Positions 6,820 to 14,304 of a stretch of DNA of 19,091 nt are shown here, one piece after another. Under the pieces are notes generated by a model that had not been told where the DNA came from, searched no databases, and saw only the letters and a list, made by a program, of their open reading frames with translations. Origin of the DNA: Lachnospiraceae bacterium (GTDB taxonomy: Bacteria; Bacillota; Clostridia; Lachnospirales; Lachnospiraceae); contig JAEDOO010000023.1 of the NCBI GenBank assembly GCA_016301965.1, positions 1-19,091 of the forward strand, given 5' to 3'. Position 1 is the stretch's first letter. Every line of letters begins with the position of its first letter. Both the position numbers and the translations under genes were made by a program.

Positions 6820-7680
6820 TTATAAACTCTTACCAGTCAGCATCTCATATGCCTGCAGATACTTGGCAATGGTCTTGTCCACGATATCCTGGGGCAGAGT
6901 CCAGTTGTTGTCCGGGTTGGCCTTCAGCCAGTCACGGGCAAACTGTTTGTCGAAGGACGGCTGTCCATGACCTGCTTCATAACCGTCTGCCGGCCAGAAA
7001 CGGGAGCTGTCCGGTGTCAGCATCTCGTCAGCGATCACGATATTGCCGTTCTCATCCAGACCAAACTCAAACTTGGTATCAGCGATGATGATACCGCGGC
7101 TCAGTGCGTACTCAGCGCACTTTTTATACAGAGCGATGGTGCAGTCGCGCAGCTTTTCTGCATACTCCTGTCCCTTGCCCGGGAATCTCTTCTCCAGATA
7201 ATCTACACTCTGCTCAAAAGAAATATTCTCGTCATGATCACCGATCTCTGCTTTGGTGGACGGTGTGTAGATGGGCTCCGGCAGTTTATCGGATTCCTTC
7301 AATCCCTCCGGCAGCTTGATGCCGCAGACCTTGCCGGTCTTTTTGTAGCTTTCCCAGCCGCTTCCGGTAATATAGCCACGAACGATACACTCAATGGGCA
7401 GCATCTCCAGCTTCTTGCACAGCATACTGTTGCCGTCGTATTTTTCCTGCTGGAAGAATTCCGGCATATCTTTTACATCCACAGAAAGCATATGATTCGG
7501 CAGGATATCCTGTGTCATATCGAACCAGAACTTGGACATCTGTGTCAGCACAGTACCTTTCTTGGTCACTTCGTTATTCAGGATGACATCAAAGCAGCTG
7601 ATACGGTCAGTTGCCACCATGATCAGGCTGTCACCATTGTCATAAATCTCGCGTACTTTTCCCTCTTTGATCGGTTTCAT
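6820..7680 (-). CDS. purC: Phosphoribosylaminoimidazole-succinocarboxamide (SAICAR) synthase
   Basis: A 286-residue protein. It ligates CAIR and aspartate with ATP to give SAICAR in de novo purine synthesis, in the cytosol. Family motifs are visible in order: EGKVREIYD (6-14), ATDRISCFDVIL (23-34), ECIVRGYITGSGW (about 97-109), GIKLPEGL, IADTKFEFG (about 200-208) and ADEMLTPDSSRFWP (about 218-231). The length and both ends fit the longer PurC form found in many Bacillota. ATG 7680 has AAAGGA 9-10 bases upstream. It stands alone rather than in a pur operon: the upstream neighbour is an aldo/keto reductase and the downstream one a lipoprotein gene after a terminator. I saw no purine riboswitch in the 119-base leader region. 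Confidence 0.97.
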   Translation of the reverse strand: MKPIKEGKVREIYDNGDSLIMVATDRISCFDVILNNEVTKKGTVLTQMSKFWFDMTQDILPNHMLSVDVKDMPEFFQQEKYDGNSMLCKKLEMLPIECIVRGYITGSGWESYKKTGKVCGIKLPEGLKESDKLPEPIYTPSTKAEIGDHDENISFEQSVDYLEKRFPGKGQEYAEKLRDCTIALYKKCAEYALSRGIIIADTKFEFGLDENGNIVIADEMLTPDSSRFWPADGYEAGHGQPSFDKQFARDWLKANPDNNWTLPQDIVDKTIAKYLQAYEMLTGKSL

Positions 7681-7737
7681 GCTTGGTATTCCTTTCTATT
7701 TCTAATAAATAATAGGCTACTTATCTGCTTCTCTTAT

Positions 7738-7766
7738 AAACTAGCACCAAAGTCTGGTTTCGTCAA
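7738..7766 (-). promoter_or_regulatory. Probable purC promoter
   Basis: On the minus strand, TTGACG (7761-7766), a 17-base spacer ending TGC and TAGTTT (7738-7743) form a promoter with a good -35, an extended -10 TG and a weaker -10. It leaves a leader of about 50 bases before the purC start. Confidence 0.55.
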
Positions 7767-7799
7767 GGCTGTAATTCATAATATTTGCCCACGCTACAT

Positions 7800-8792
7800 T
7801 CAGCCCCTGCAGATCTCTTCGATGCGATCCAGCTCTTCTTTCGTAAAGGGACGACTCTCCACCACCTTGCAGTTCTCCCGGATCTGCTCCGGTCTCGATG
7901 CACCGATGATCACACTGGTCACGTCACTGTCCTTCAGATCCCAGGCCAGTGCCATCTGCGGCAGAGACTCTCCTCTCTCCTGGGCCAGCTCGTTCAGCGC
8001 CCGGATCTTTGCCAGTTTCTCCGGTGTGATATCCTTTTCCTTCAGGAAACGGCCATCCGTCATGACACGGCTGTCCTTCGGAATACCCTGCAAATATTTA
8101 TCGGACAAAAGTCCCTGGGCCAGCGGAGAAAAGGCAATGATACCGATACCGTTCTGACCCGCATATTCCTTGACGCCATCCTCCTCGATGGTGCGGTCAA
8201 AGAGGGAATATCTTCTCTGATTAATGATAAACGGGCAATGCAGCTCCTTTAAGATCTCTGCGGCTCTTCTCGTAGATTCCTTATCGTAATTGGAGATACC
8301 GGCATACAGTGCCTTGCCGCTTTTGACCGCCTGATTCAGTGCTTCCATGCTCTCTTCCAGAGGAGTTTCCGGGTCACGTCTGTGATGATAAAAGATATCC
8401 ACATACTCCAGTCCCATCCGTTTCAGACTCTGGTCCAGACTGGCCAGCAGGTATTTCCGGGAACCCCAGTTTCCGTAAGGGCCGTCCCACATCTCGTATC
8501 CCGCCTTGGTGCTGATTACCAGCTCATCTCTGTAGGGAAGAAAATCCTGTTTCAGGATGCGTCCCCAACTCTCCTCAGCGCTGCCCGGCACCGGCCCGTA
8601 ATTGTTGGCCAGATCAAAGTGGGTAATGCCGAGATCAAAAGCGGTCTGGCACATCCGGCGCATATTCTCATAATCCGCCGAGCTGCCAAAATTATGCCAG
8701 AAGCCAAGAGAAACCGCCGGAAGCATCAGTCCGCTGTTTCCGCATCTGTTGTATTTCATTCTTTCGTATCGTTTATCATCTGCCTGGTACAT
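7800..8792 (-). CDS. Aldo/keto reductase, YghZ/GpR (AKR14-like) group
   Basis: A 330-residue NAD(P)H-dependent reductase with a TIM-barrel fold. The catalytic tetrad is visible: D60 and Y65 in FDLANNYGPVPGSAEESWG, K96 in ISTKAGY, and H137 in IFYHHRRDPETPLEESM. NNYGPxPGSAEE with DPETPLEE is characteristic of YghZ, the E. coli L-glyceraldehyde-3-phosphate/methylglyoxal reductase, and of the related Kv-beta-like reductases. The C-terminal VIIGASRPEQIREN is the usual cofactor-phosphate-binding segment. The physiological substrate cannot be told from sequence; small aldehydes are likely. ATG 8792 has GGGAGG 7 bases upstream. No terminator is evident before purC, 119 bases downstream, so read-through is possible. 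Confidence 0.92.
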   Translation of the reverse strand: MYQADDKRYERMKYNRCGNSGLMLPAVSLGFWHNFGSSADYENMRRMCQTAFDLGITHFDLANNYGPVPGSAEESWGRILKQDFLPYRDELVISTKAGYEMWDGPYGNWGSRKYLLASLDQSLKRMGLEYVDIFYHHRRDPETPLEESMEALNQAVKSGKALYAGISNYDKESTRRAAEILKELHCPFIINQRRYSLFDRTIEEDGVKEYAGQNGIGIIAFSPLAQGLLSDKYLQGIPKDSRVMTDGRFLKEKDITPEKLAKIRALNELAQERGESLPQMALAWDLKDSDVTSVIIGASRPEQIRENCKVVESRPFTKEELDRIEEICRG

Positions 8793-8842
8793 GTAGCTGC
8801 CTCCCTTTTGTTTTCCGTACAGGGGAAAACCATATTTTTTTC

Positions 8843-8871
8843 AGTATACCATACCGATTCCCCAATGTCAC
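8843..8871 (-). promoter_or_regulatory. Promoter of the aldo/keto reductase gene
   Basis: On the minus strand, GTGACA (8866-8871), a 17-base spacer ending TGG and TATACT (8843-8848) form a near-consensus promoter with an extended -10. It lies about 50 bases before the start codon. Confidence 0.75.
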
Positions 8872-9021
8872 AGCGAAACAAAAGAATCCCGGAAATTTTC
8901 CCAACAAGTCTTTGATTTCCGTAGTGTCCTCAAACCCTTCTATCCTGAGGGACTTCGGGCAGATCATCTTTTCTTAAAAATTCTGACTTATTCGTTATAT
9001 ACTACCTTTTTCCCCCTCGCA

Positions 9022-9030
9022 TGGTATAAT
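9022..9030 (+). promoter_or_regulatory. Extended -10 promoter of the TraX-family gene
   Basis: TGGTATAAT at 9022-9030 is a perfect extended -10. No -35 is recognisable at 9002-9007. Transcription should start near 9037, which excludes the in-frame ATG at 9029 as a translation start. Confidence 0.7.
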
Positions 9031-9070
9031 GGAAAAAATAAATTTGAATACTACAGGGAGACAAAAGAAT

Positions 9071-9802
9071 ATGAAAGAAAAAATCAACACTCTTTGCAGC
9101 AAAGTTCAATTCCTTTCAGGGGCTTCGCTTAAGCTGATCGCCATCCTGTCCATGCTTATTGACCATGTAAACAAGGCACTGATCTATCCAAACCTGACTT
9201 CAAATAATGGAGCTCTTACTGTTGTGAGTAATCTATTTGATATCATCGGCAGAATTGCCTTCCCATTGTTCTGTTTTTTCGTGGTTGAAGGTTATTTCAA
9301 AACACGAAACCGAAAGAAATATCTGATGAATTTGCTGATCTTCGGTGTGATCTCAGAAGTGCCTTTTGATATGTTTACCACGGCAAGTTTCTTTAATATG
9401 AACTGGAATAACGTCATGTTCACTCTGGCGTTAGTGCTTGTAACGATCTGGATCATCGATGTATTAAAAGAAAAAATGAAAAAGCAGCCAATAGTTCTCT
9501 GGTATTTCGTGTCGTGGATCATTGTTTTACTCATGTGCGCTGTTGCCATGTTTTTAGCCCTTGATTATGAGCACCACGCTATTTTGATCGGTTATTTCTT
9601 TTATCTGTTTCATGATGTGCCGCTCCTGTCCATCCCCTTTGGCTATGCTTCCATGTATACCCAGCCCTGGGCACTTTTGGGCTTTGGACTTACGCTTACA
9701 TACAATGGACAACGCGGCAGGCAGCACAAGATGCTGAATTATTGGTTTTATCCTGTTCATCTGCTTATTCTTGGCATGCTGCGTTTCTATCTTGGCATTT
9801 AG
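9071..9802 (+). CDS. TraX-family integral membrane protein
   Basis: A 243-residue, strongly hydrophobic protein with about six to seven membrane segments. The N-terminal SGASLKLIAILSMLIDHVNK, then RIAFPLFCFFVVEGYFKTRNRKKY and the final YWFYPVHLLILGMLR, match the TraX/acyltransferase-3-like family. TraX was named for N-acetylating F pilin. Chromosomal homologues in Bacillota are common, lie outside conjugation clusters and have no known substrate; a membrane O- or N-acyltransferase acting on the envelope is the likely role. The start is ATG 9071, preceded by GGGAG at 10 bases; the upstream ATG 9029 lies inside the -10 box. No other transfer genes are nearby. Confidence 0.88.
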   Translation: MKEKINTLCSKVQFLSGASLKLIAILSMLIDHVNKALIYPNLTSNNGALTVVSNLFDIIGRIAFPLFCFFVVEGYFKTRNRKKYLMNLLIFGVISEVPFDMFTTASFFNMNWNNVMFTLALVLVTIWIIDVLKEKMKKQPIVLWYFVSWIIVLLMCAVAMFLALDYEHHAILIGYFFYLFHDVPLLSIPFGYASMYTQPWALLGFGLTLTYNGQRGRQHKMLNYWFYPVHLLILGMLRFYLGI

Positions 9803-9819
9803 GATCGGTACATAACAAC

Positions 9820-9845
9820 AGCGAGGCAGCCGAAACTGTCTCGCT
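9820..9845. terminator. Hairpin between convergent TraX-family and lipoprotein genes
   Basis: AGCGAGGCAG and CTGTCTCGCT pair (10 bp, one G-U) around a CCGAAA loop, 18 bases after the TraX-family stop. Neither side has a strong T run (the minus side reads TGTTGTTATG), so it is a modest, possibly two-way, terminator. Confidence 0.5.
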
Positions 9846-9958
9846 GAAAATCTCACATAATTACTCAAATTAATGCAATCTCTCTATACTATGAAAATGC
9901 ACAAGTTCTGTATCGTCATCCAATATCCTATGGCAAAAGCAACGGGATCGTTTTTCCA

Positions 9959-10747
9959 CTAATCCTCCGCTGCGCTTTGCTCGACTTCACCAAAAAATCC
10001 ATACTCCATGTCTTGATTATACAAGCCATAATACCCTAATGTCGTATGTTCCTGTTCTTGCATATCATACCGCCCCGGCCACCACATCAGGAATTCTTCA
10101 CTTAACTCCTCCAGCGGTGTATCCGGAAGGTAGAGAATATAATTCTTTCCCTTCTCCATACCATAAGGCTCAGATGGTACATATCGAACACCGTCTTCAA
10201 TATATTCCTTGCCCTTTTCCACTTCCAGGCTTGCAAGCTTTAATGCATAGGAATAGTCGTCCAGCTTTTGCACAACCTCCAGATTACCTCCAAAATAACA
10301 GTAATACACTGTTCCATTTGGATAGTCCTCATCTGAAGTTCCCATATCCGAATCAAGGTATGTCCCGACAAAATAACCGCTTGGCTGAATCCGCAGATCC
10401 GTACTCCATCCGCCTGCGCCGCTGCTGAACATAAACTCAGAGGGCATACCTGCCGGGAATGCCAACGTATCTTCCTCATCTTCCAGTCTCACCGCTTCAC
10501 TTGTTTCTTCCTCCCCGGCAACAGAAGGCTGTGCATTTTCTTTTTCGCTTTCGGTTTTTGACGATACGTCAGATGTGTCCGAATTCTCCTGAACTGCAGA
10601 TGTTATATCCTCCGGATCCTGAAGTGACTTCTCCACCGATGCAGATGCAGTTGCCTGTCCTGTGGATGCACCACATCCTCCCACTGTTAACACCATTGTT
10701 GCTGTTAAGACAACACACAGGCTTTTCCACATTTTCATTCTTTTCAT
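9959..10747 (-). CDS. Lipoprotein of unknown function
   Basis: A 262-residue protein. It has a lipoprotein signal peptide (MKRMKMWK, hydrophobic core, lipobox VGGC with C25). An S/T/E-rich, low-complexity linker covers about 27-92. The folded domain (about 95-262) is rich in aromatic and acidic residues (GYFVGTYLDSDMG, GTVYYCYFGGNLEVVQKLDDYSYALKL split by beta turns, YILYLPDTPLEELSEEFLMWW). I do not recognise a named family; similar lipid-anchored extracytoplasmic proteins are frequent in Lachnospiraceae. ATG 10747 follows a weak GGGAAAG site. It is divergent from the NlpC/P60-like gene, and each has its own promoter. Confidence 0.8.
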   Translation of the reverse strand: MKRMKMWKSLCVVLTATMVLTVGGCGASTGQATASASVEKSLQDPEDITSAVQENSDTSDVSSKTESEKENAQPSVAGEEETSEAVRLEDEEDTLAFPAGMPSEFMFSSGAGGWSTDLRIQPSGYFVGTYLDSDMGTSDEDYPNGTVYYCYFGGNLEVVQKLDDYSYALKLASLEVEKGKEYIEDGVRYVPSEPYGMEKGKNYILYLPDTPLEELSEEFLMWWPGRYDMQEQEHTTLGYYGLYNQDMEYGFFGEVEQSAAED

Positions 10748-10802
10748 ATTCTTTCCCGCTTTCTATAAATTATAGTGGTCCGAAACAATTGTATCTGTCT
10801 GT

Positions 10803-10832
10803 ATTATAGAAAATTAAAGGAATTATCGTCAA
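10803..10832 (-). promoter_or_regulatory. Promoter of the second lipoprotein gene
   Basis: On the minus strand, TTGACG (10827-10832), an 18-base spacer and TATAAT (10803-10808). A perfect palindrome CTATAAATTATAG lies in the leader just upstream of the weak ribosome binding site. In the 313-base gap up to the NlpC-like gene, the only other element I see is that gene's promoter. Confidence 0.7.
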
Positions 10833-10932
10833 GGTCATGGGAAGGATTTTCAAAATTCCTAAGAATTTGTCAATTTCTCAAGAAAGATGATAGAAATATT
10901 TTTCCCGCACCGCTGAGAAAAAATATATGTGA

Positions 10933-10961
10933 TGGACGAATTTACCAATATGTGATATACT
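10933..10961 (+). promoter_or_regulatory. Promoter of the NlpC/P60-like gene
   Basis: TGGACG (10933-10938), a 17-base spacer ending TGA and TATACT (10956-10961). The resulting leader of about 110 bases contains a small CTGC/GCAG hairpin near 10998-11012 and ends with the AAAGGA ribosome binding site. Confidence 0.6.
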
Positions 10962-11078
10962 TATAAAAGTGTTGCTGATTATTCTGTATATTTTCCTGCC
11001 TGCTATGTGCAGGATCCGACATCAATGATCCAACAAATTATTCCGTAATATACCAGACATATGAAAGGAACATTTTTC

Positions 11079-12884
11079 ATGAAATCATCAAGAAAACACA
11101 GCGCAAGAGTAACGGCTGCTTTGCTGGCTGCAGGGATGGTACTAAGTTCTGTATCCCCTGTATGCGCCAGTGAGATCACATCAGTTGTACAGGAGAGCCA
11201 GCAAAGTGAAACTTCTGCTCTCCCTGATATTCCTCCCAGCGAAGATCAGGAAACATCGGAAACTGATCCACCGGCTGAACCACCCGCTGAAAGTACAGAT
11301 CCGACTATACCTCCTACTGCAGAGGAGAACCCGGGGCAAGATTCAGACATAGAAGACACCGATCCGACGGTTCCATCTAATCCGGACGATCAGCCAGAGA
11401 CAAACAATCCCGATTCTTCTGAAGAAAATACTCCGCCTGAGTCCACAGAAGACACTTCATCAGACCCGGATGCTGACACACCTTCTGACCCGGCTGAGGA
11501 TATATCCTCCGAAATAGTCGAGGACATGCCTTCTGAGGCAGATGACGAAGAATCTGACGACACCGACATTACTGTTCTGGATACTTCCTGGCTGAATCAT
11601 ATCAATTATGGCAAATATTTCTTTAACACAGTTGATATGCGAAAAGGATTTGCAAGAATCGATAAAGTATATGCTTACGCAAACGTAACCGACTATTTAA
11701 ATGTACGCGAAAAAGCAGCCGAAAAATCAAGAATCGTAGGCACACTTTCACCAAAAGGTCTGTGCTACGTTATTGCTGACAGCGACAAAGAATGGGTATA
11801 TATCGAGTCTGAAGATGTCCGCGGTTTCGTCAAAAATGAATATCTGCAGCAAGGCGAAGAAGCTCTTAACTATGTTCTCGAAATTGGCGAAGAAAACATG
11901 GAGACTGCTACGCTTCTCATACACCCAGAGGATAATAAAGCATTTACATACTCCTATGAGACCGTATATGACGTAGTACACGGCACAGGTGAAGGTGTTA
12001 TCCGCTTTGCCGATCAGTTTGTGGGCAACTCTTATATCCTGGGCGGAAATTCTTTGACACACGGTATCGACAGTTCTCATTTTATATACCAGATACTATC
12101 CAGATGCGGTGTTTATGATGGACCATATACCACCCCCCATGGCTGGAGATGCATCGGAGAAGAAGTGGCCAGCCTTGATGATGCTCAGGCCGGAGATATT
12201 ATATGCTATCAGAGTCATATTGCTTTATATGATGGCGGCGGCAGAATCGTTGAAGCCCAGGGACGGCTTCAGGGAATTACACATGACCGTGAAGCAGACA
12301 ACAGTGAGATCGTTACCATTCGCAGATTGATCCCCACTTCAAATGATGAAGAAAACGCACAGATCATTTGTGAATATCTGTTGAGTAATGGTTTCTCTAA
12401 AGCCGGAGCTGCAGGTATCCTGGCCAATATTGCCAACGAGTCCTATCCTGCCTTTGAGCCATCTTCTCTGGAGCTTAGCTCCGTGCATAAAAGCGGTTTC
12501 TCCAGCGATCAGTATACTGCAATGGTAGACAATGGAAAAATCAGCAAGAAAGAATTTATCGTAAGCTCAACATTTGGTGTATATTCCGGCGGTAAATATG
12601 GTTATGGATTATGTGGATTTACTGATCCTAAGGTCAAAGCATATGTATATCATTATACTGTCGAACAGGGAAAGAGCGTAGGAAGTATCTCCGGACAGCT
12701 TGATAGTCTTCTGGCCTATCTGTCTGAATATAATCCAGGCCTTCTTTCCAGACTGAAAAACGCAACCGATCCGGAAGCTGCTGCAGCTGCTTTTCTGAAG
12801 GAATATGAAAGACCTGCAAACCTGCAGTCAGCAGAAATCAAACGAACTTCTGCTGCCAGATCAATTTACACTGCTATAGAATAA
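11079..12884 (+). CDS. Secreted SH3 / NlpC-P60-like / lysozyme-like cell-wall protein with Cys-to-Ser active-site change
   Basis: A 601-residue protein. It has a signal peptide (1-30, cleavage near VCA-SE) and a long acidic P/T/S/D/E-rich stalk (about 35-168). A bacterial SH3 domain (about 198-258: YLNVREKAAEKSRIVGTL, WVYIES, RGFVKNEYL) follows, then an NlpC/P60-type fold (about 305-418) and a C-terminal phage-tail-lysozyme-like domain (about 424-600: GFSKAGAAGILANIANES with E454, and YGYGLCGF). NlpC/P60 enzymes cut peptidoglycan stem peptides with a Cys-His dyad. Here the motif that should read DCSHF is DSSHF (S332), while the partner His (H380 in SHIALYDG) remains. The peptidase is therefore probably inactive or altered, while wall binding and the lysozyme-like domain look intact. 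The start at 11079 has AAGGA 9 bases upstream; the in-frame ATG 11061 overlaps that site. Confidence 0.87.
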   Translation: MKSSRKHSARVTAALLAAGMVLSSVSPVCASEITSVVQESQQSETSALPDIPPSEDQETSETDPPAEPPAESTDPTIPPTAEENPGQDSDIEDTDPTVPSNPDDQPETNNPDSSEENTPPESTEDTSSDPDADTPSDPAEDISSEIVEDMPSEADDEESDDTDITVLDTSWLNHINYGKYFFNTVDMRKGFARIDKVYAYANVTDYLNVREKAAEKSRIVGTLSPKGLCYVIADSDKEWVYIESEDVRGFVKNEYLQQGEEALNYVLEIGEENMETATLLIHPEDNKAFTYSYETVYDVVHGTGEGVIRFADQFVGNSYILGGNSLTHGIDSSHFIYQILSRCGVYDGPYTTPHGWRCIGEEVASLDDAQAGDIICYQSHIALYDGGGRIVEAQGRLQGITHDREADNSEIVTIRRLIPTSNDEENAQIICEYLLSNGFSKAGAAGILANIANESYPAFEPSSLELSSVHKSGFSSDQYTAMVDNGKISKKEFIVSSTFGVYSGGKYGYGLCGFTDPKVKAYVYHYTVEQGKSVGSISGQLDSLLAYLSEYNPGLLSRLKNATDPEAAAAAFLKEYERPANLQSAEIKRTSAARSIYTAIE

Positions 12885-12932
12885 AAGGAAAGGAGCTGTC
12901 GCAATTAACCTGCGATGCTCCTTTAAGCAAAA

Positions 12933-12971
12933 GACTCCCTCCATCACTTTTTCGTAGTGATGGAGGGAGTC
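12933..12971. terminator. Strong two-way hairpin between convergent genes
   Basis: A perfect 16-bp stem (GACTCCCTCCATCACT, 12933-12948, with its complement at 12956-12971) and a 7-base loop. The minus side continues TTTTGC and the plus side CTGTTTATAA. It lies between the stop codons of the NlpC-like and UroD-fold genes and can serve both. Confidence 0.8.
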
Positions 12972-13013
12972 CTGTTTATAATACTGTTTCTGCAATGTAC
13001 GAGCACACTTCTA

Positions 13014-14126
13014 TTATCCTCTGAGCACATCGATCATAGCCTTAACATTTTCCGGCTTCGCATTCAGCGGTACCTCACATCCGGAGCCCAGCATGAAACC
13101 TCCCTTCATGCCCATCTGCACCAATTTGTCACAATACTCTGCAACATCTGAGGGATCTTTATAGGCCAGCAGTGTTGAAGGCACATCACCCCGAATAGAC
13201 TGAGAACCCTGCAGGATATCATAGGCTTTCACAATATCCGTAGCTCCGTCCAGTTCAATATGGCAGCAGCCTTTCGGCAGCTGTGTAAAATAGGGAAGCA
13301 TAGGCAGCCAGTTGGCATCCGCGTGAAGAACATACGTAATTCCCGCCTTCGCATAAGTTTCAATAGACGTTTTCAGGATCGGCCATACATACTCTTCAAA
13401 CATATCCGGAGAAATAAAGGTACAGGAAGAACGCATAGCAAAGGAGGCCACCCTCGTACCATGATTCGCCAGACACATCTGTATGGTCTGCTCGTCCAAT
13501 ATGGGCTGATCCCTGCGGATGATATCCATGATTGGTCCCGGATCATCATACATATCACAGACAAAATCGGCCATAGAACGGATCATGGACAGAGAATCAA
13601 ATATAGGTGCTGTGGCTGTATCAAAATCCGGCACCATACCCTGACTAAAAATATAACCTATTGTTTTCGCCGCATTCTGCCCCAGCTGCGCATAACGGCC
13701 ACCCAATTGCGCCGGATCTGTCAACGGGGGCTTCTGAATCTCCATCAGATATTTTCCATACCAGGCATTCCAGCCCATTTGATAGATCACCGCATATTCA
13801 TCCGGTTCAAAATACGGTTTTTCAACAAACTGGTACAGGGCATTATCATCTAACTCCCGACCCGGAAGACGTGACGGAAGTCCCATCGCAAAAATGGTAT
13901 CCCCCGGACAAATCGGCATACAGACATCCGGTTTACCCACCTTCTTTATCGTATTGTCGATAGCCTCAATCCACTTGTCTGCACTTGTACAGATATCTTT
14001 CTGAGATACACCTCCCAGAGCACCAAAGGTTGCCAGCATCATGGGAAATACGGGCATTTCGTCTCTGGACTGATAGGGTTTTAGACTGAGCATTTTCTGG
14101 TAACGCTGCATAGAAGTCATTGACAT
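13014..14126 (-). CDS. Uroporphyrinogen decarboxylase-fold protein, probable corrinoid/methyl-transfer type
   Basis: A 370-residue protein with the URO-D/MtaA fold: FPMMLATFGALGG near the N-terminus, FDSLSMIRSMADFVCDMYDDP (176-196, in two halves), FISPDMFEEYVWPILK (237-252), YVLHADANW (265-273) and a C-terminal GFMLGSGCEVPLNAKPEN (343-360). The last segment is shared with methyltransferases that act on methyl-corrinoid proteins (MtaA, CmuA and O-demethylase components). In MtaA the zinc is held by H-x-C and a distant C; here the site reads H268-x-D270 with C350, so one thiol ligand is replaced. It lacks the features of true HemE, and no heme genes are nearby. ATG 14126 has GGAGG 8 bases upstream. 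It is divergent from a PucR-type gene that probably controls it. The substrate is unknown. Confidence 0.85.
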   Translation of the reverse strand: MSMTSMQRYQKMLSLKPYQSRDEMPVFPMMLATFGALGGVSQKDICTSADKWIEAIDNTIKKVGKPDVCMPICPGDTIFAMGLPSRLPGRELDDNALYQFVEKPYFEPDEYAVIYQMGWNAWYGKYLMEIQKPPLTDPAQLGGRYAQLGQNAAKTIGYIFSQGMVPDFDTATAPIFDSLSMIRSMADFVCDMYDDPGPIMDIIRRDQPILDEQTIQMCLANHGTRVASFAMRSSCTFISPDMFEEYVWPILKTSIETYAKAGITYVLHADANWLPMLPYFTQLPKGCCHIELDGATDIVKAYDILQGSQSIRGDVPSTLLAYKDPSDVAEYCDKLVQMGMKGGFMLGSGCEVPLNAKPENVKAMIDVLRG

Positions 14127-14171
14127 AGTGTTTCCTCCTTATCCTGATTTACATCGTTCCTACAAATCTTA

Positions 14172-14196
14172 TCAGATAGAACTTCTTGCTATCTGA
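14172..14196. promoter_or_regulatory. Inverted repeat, candidate operator between the UroD-fold and PucR-type genes
   Basis: TCAGATAG (14172-14179) and CTATCTGA (14189-14196) form a perfect 8-bp inverted repeat with a 9-base spacer. A further TTATCTG half-site occurs at 14203-14209. It overlaps the -35 of the predicted PucR-gene promoter and lies in the leader or promoter of the UroD-fold gene. Confidence 0.55.
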
Positions 14197-14215
14197 CCCT
14201 TGTTATCTGTATAAT
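14186..14215 (+). promoter_or_regulatory. Probable promoter of the PucR-type regulator
   Basis: TTGCTA (14186-14191), an 18-base spacer and TATAAT (14210-14215). The leader of about 80 bases contains another inverted repeat, CTTCCTGT (14237-14244) with ACAGGAAG (14270-14277), separated by 25 AT-rich bases. Confidence 0.55.
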
Positions 14216-14304
14216 AGCATTGTAAATCGCTGTTTTCTTCCTGTGAGACAATGAACTTATAGATATTTTACAGGAAGCTATTCATACATTTTGTAGGAGA
14301 TACT

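Noticed and set aside
7681..7799. A purine riboswitch upstream of purC
   Set aside because: The 119 bases contain no conserved three-way-junction core or terminator/antiterminator pair, only a promoter and a ribosome binding site.
6967..8157. A 396-codon plus-strand open frame
   Set aside because: It runs antisense across purC and the aldo/keto reductase gene, both of which match known families residue by residue. It has no ribosome binding site or recognisable domain.
9071..9802. A conjugative element marked by TraX
   Set aside because: There is no relaxase, type IV secretion gene, integrase or att repeat in the window. TraX homologues are common as lone chromosomal genes.
13014..14126. 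hemE (true uroporphyrinogen decarboxylase)
   Set aside because: The C-terminal GSGCEVPLNAKPEN and H-x-D segments fit the methyltransferase-like branch. The usual HemE N-terminal signature and heme-gene neighbours are absent.
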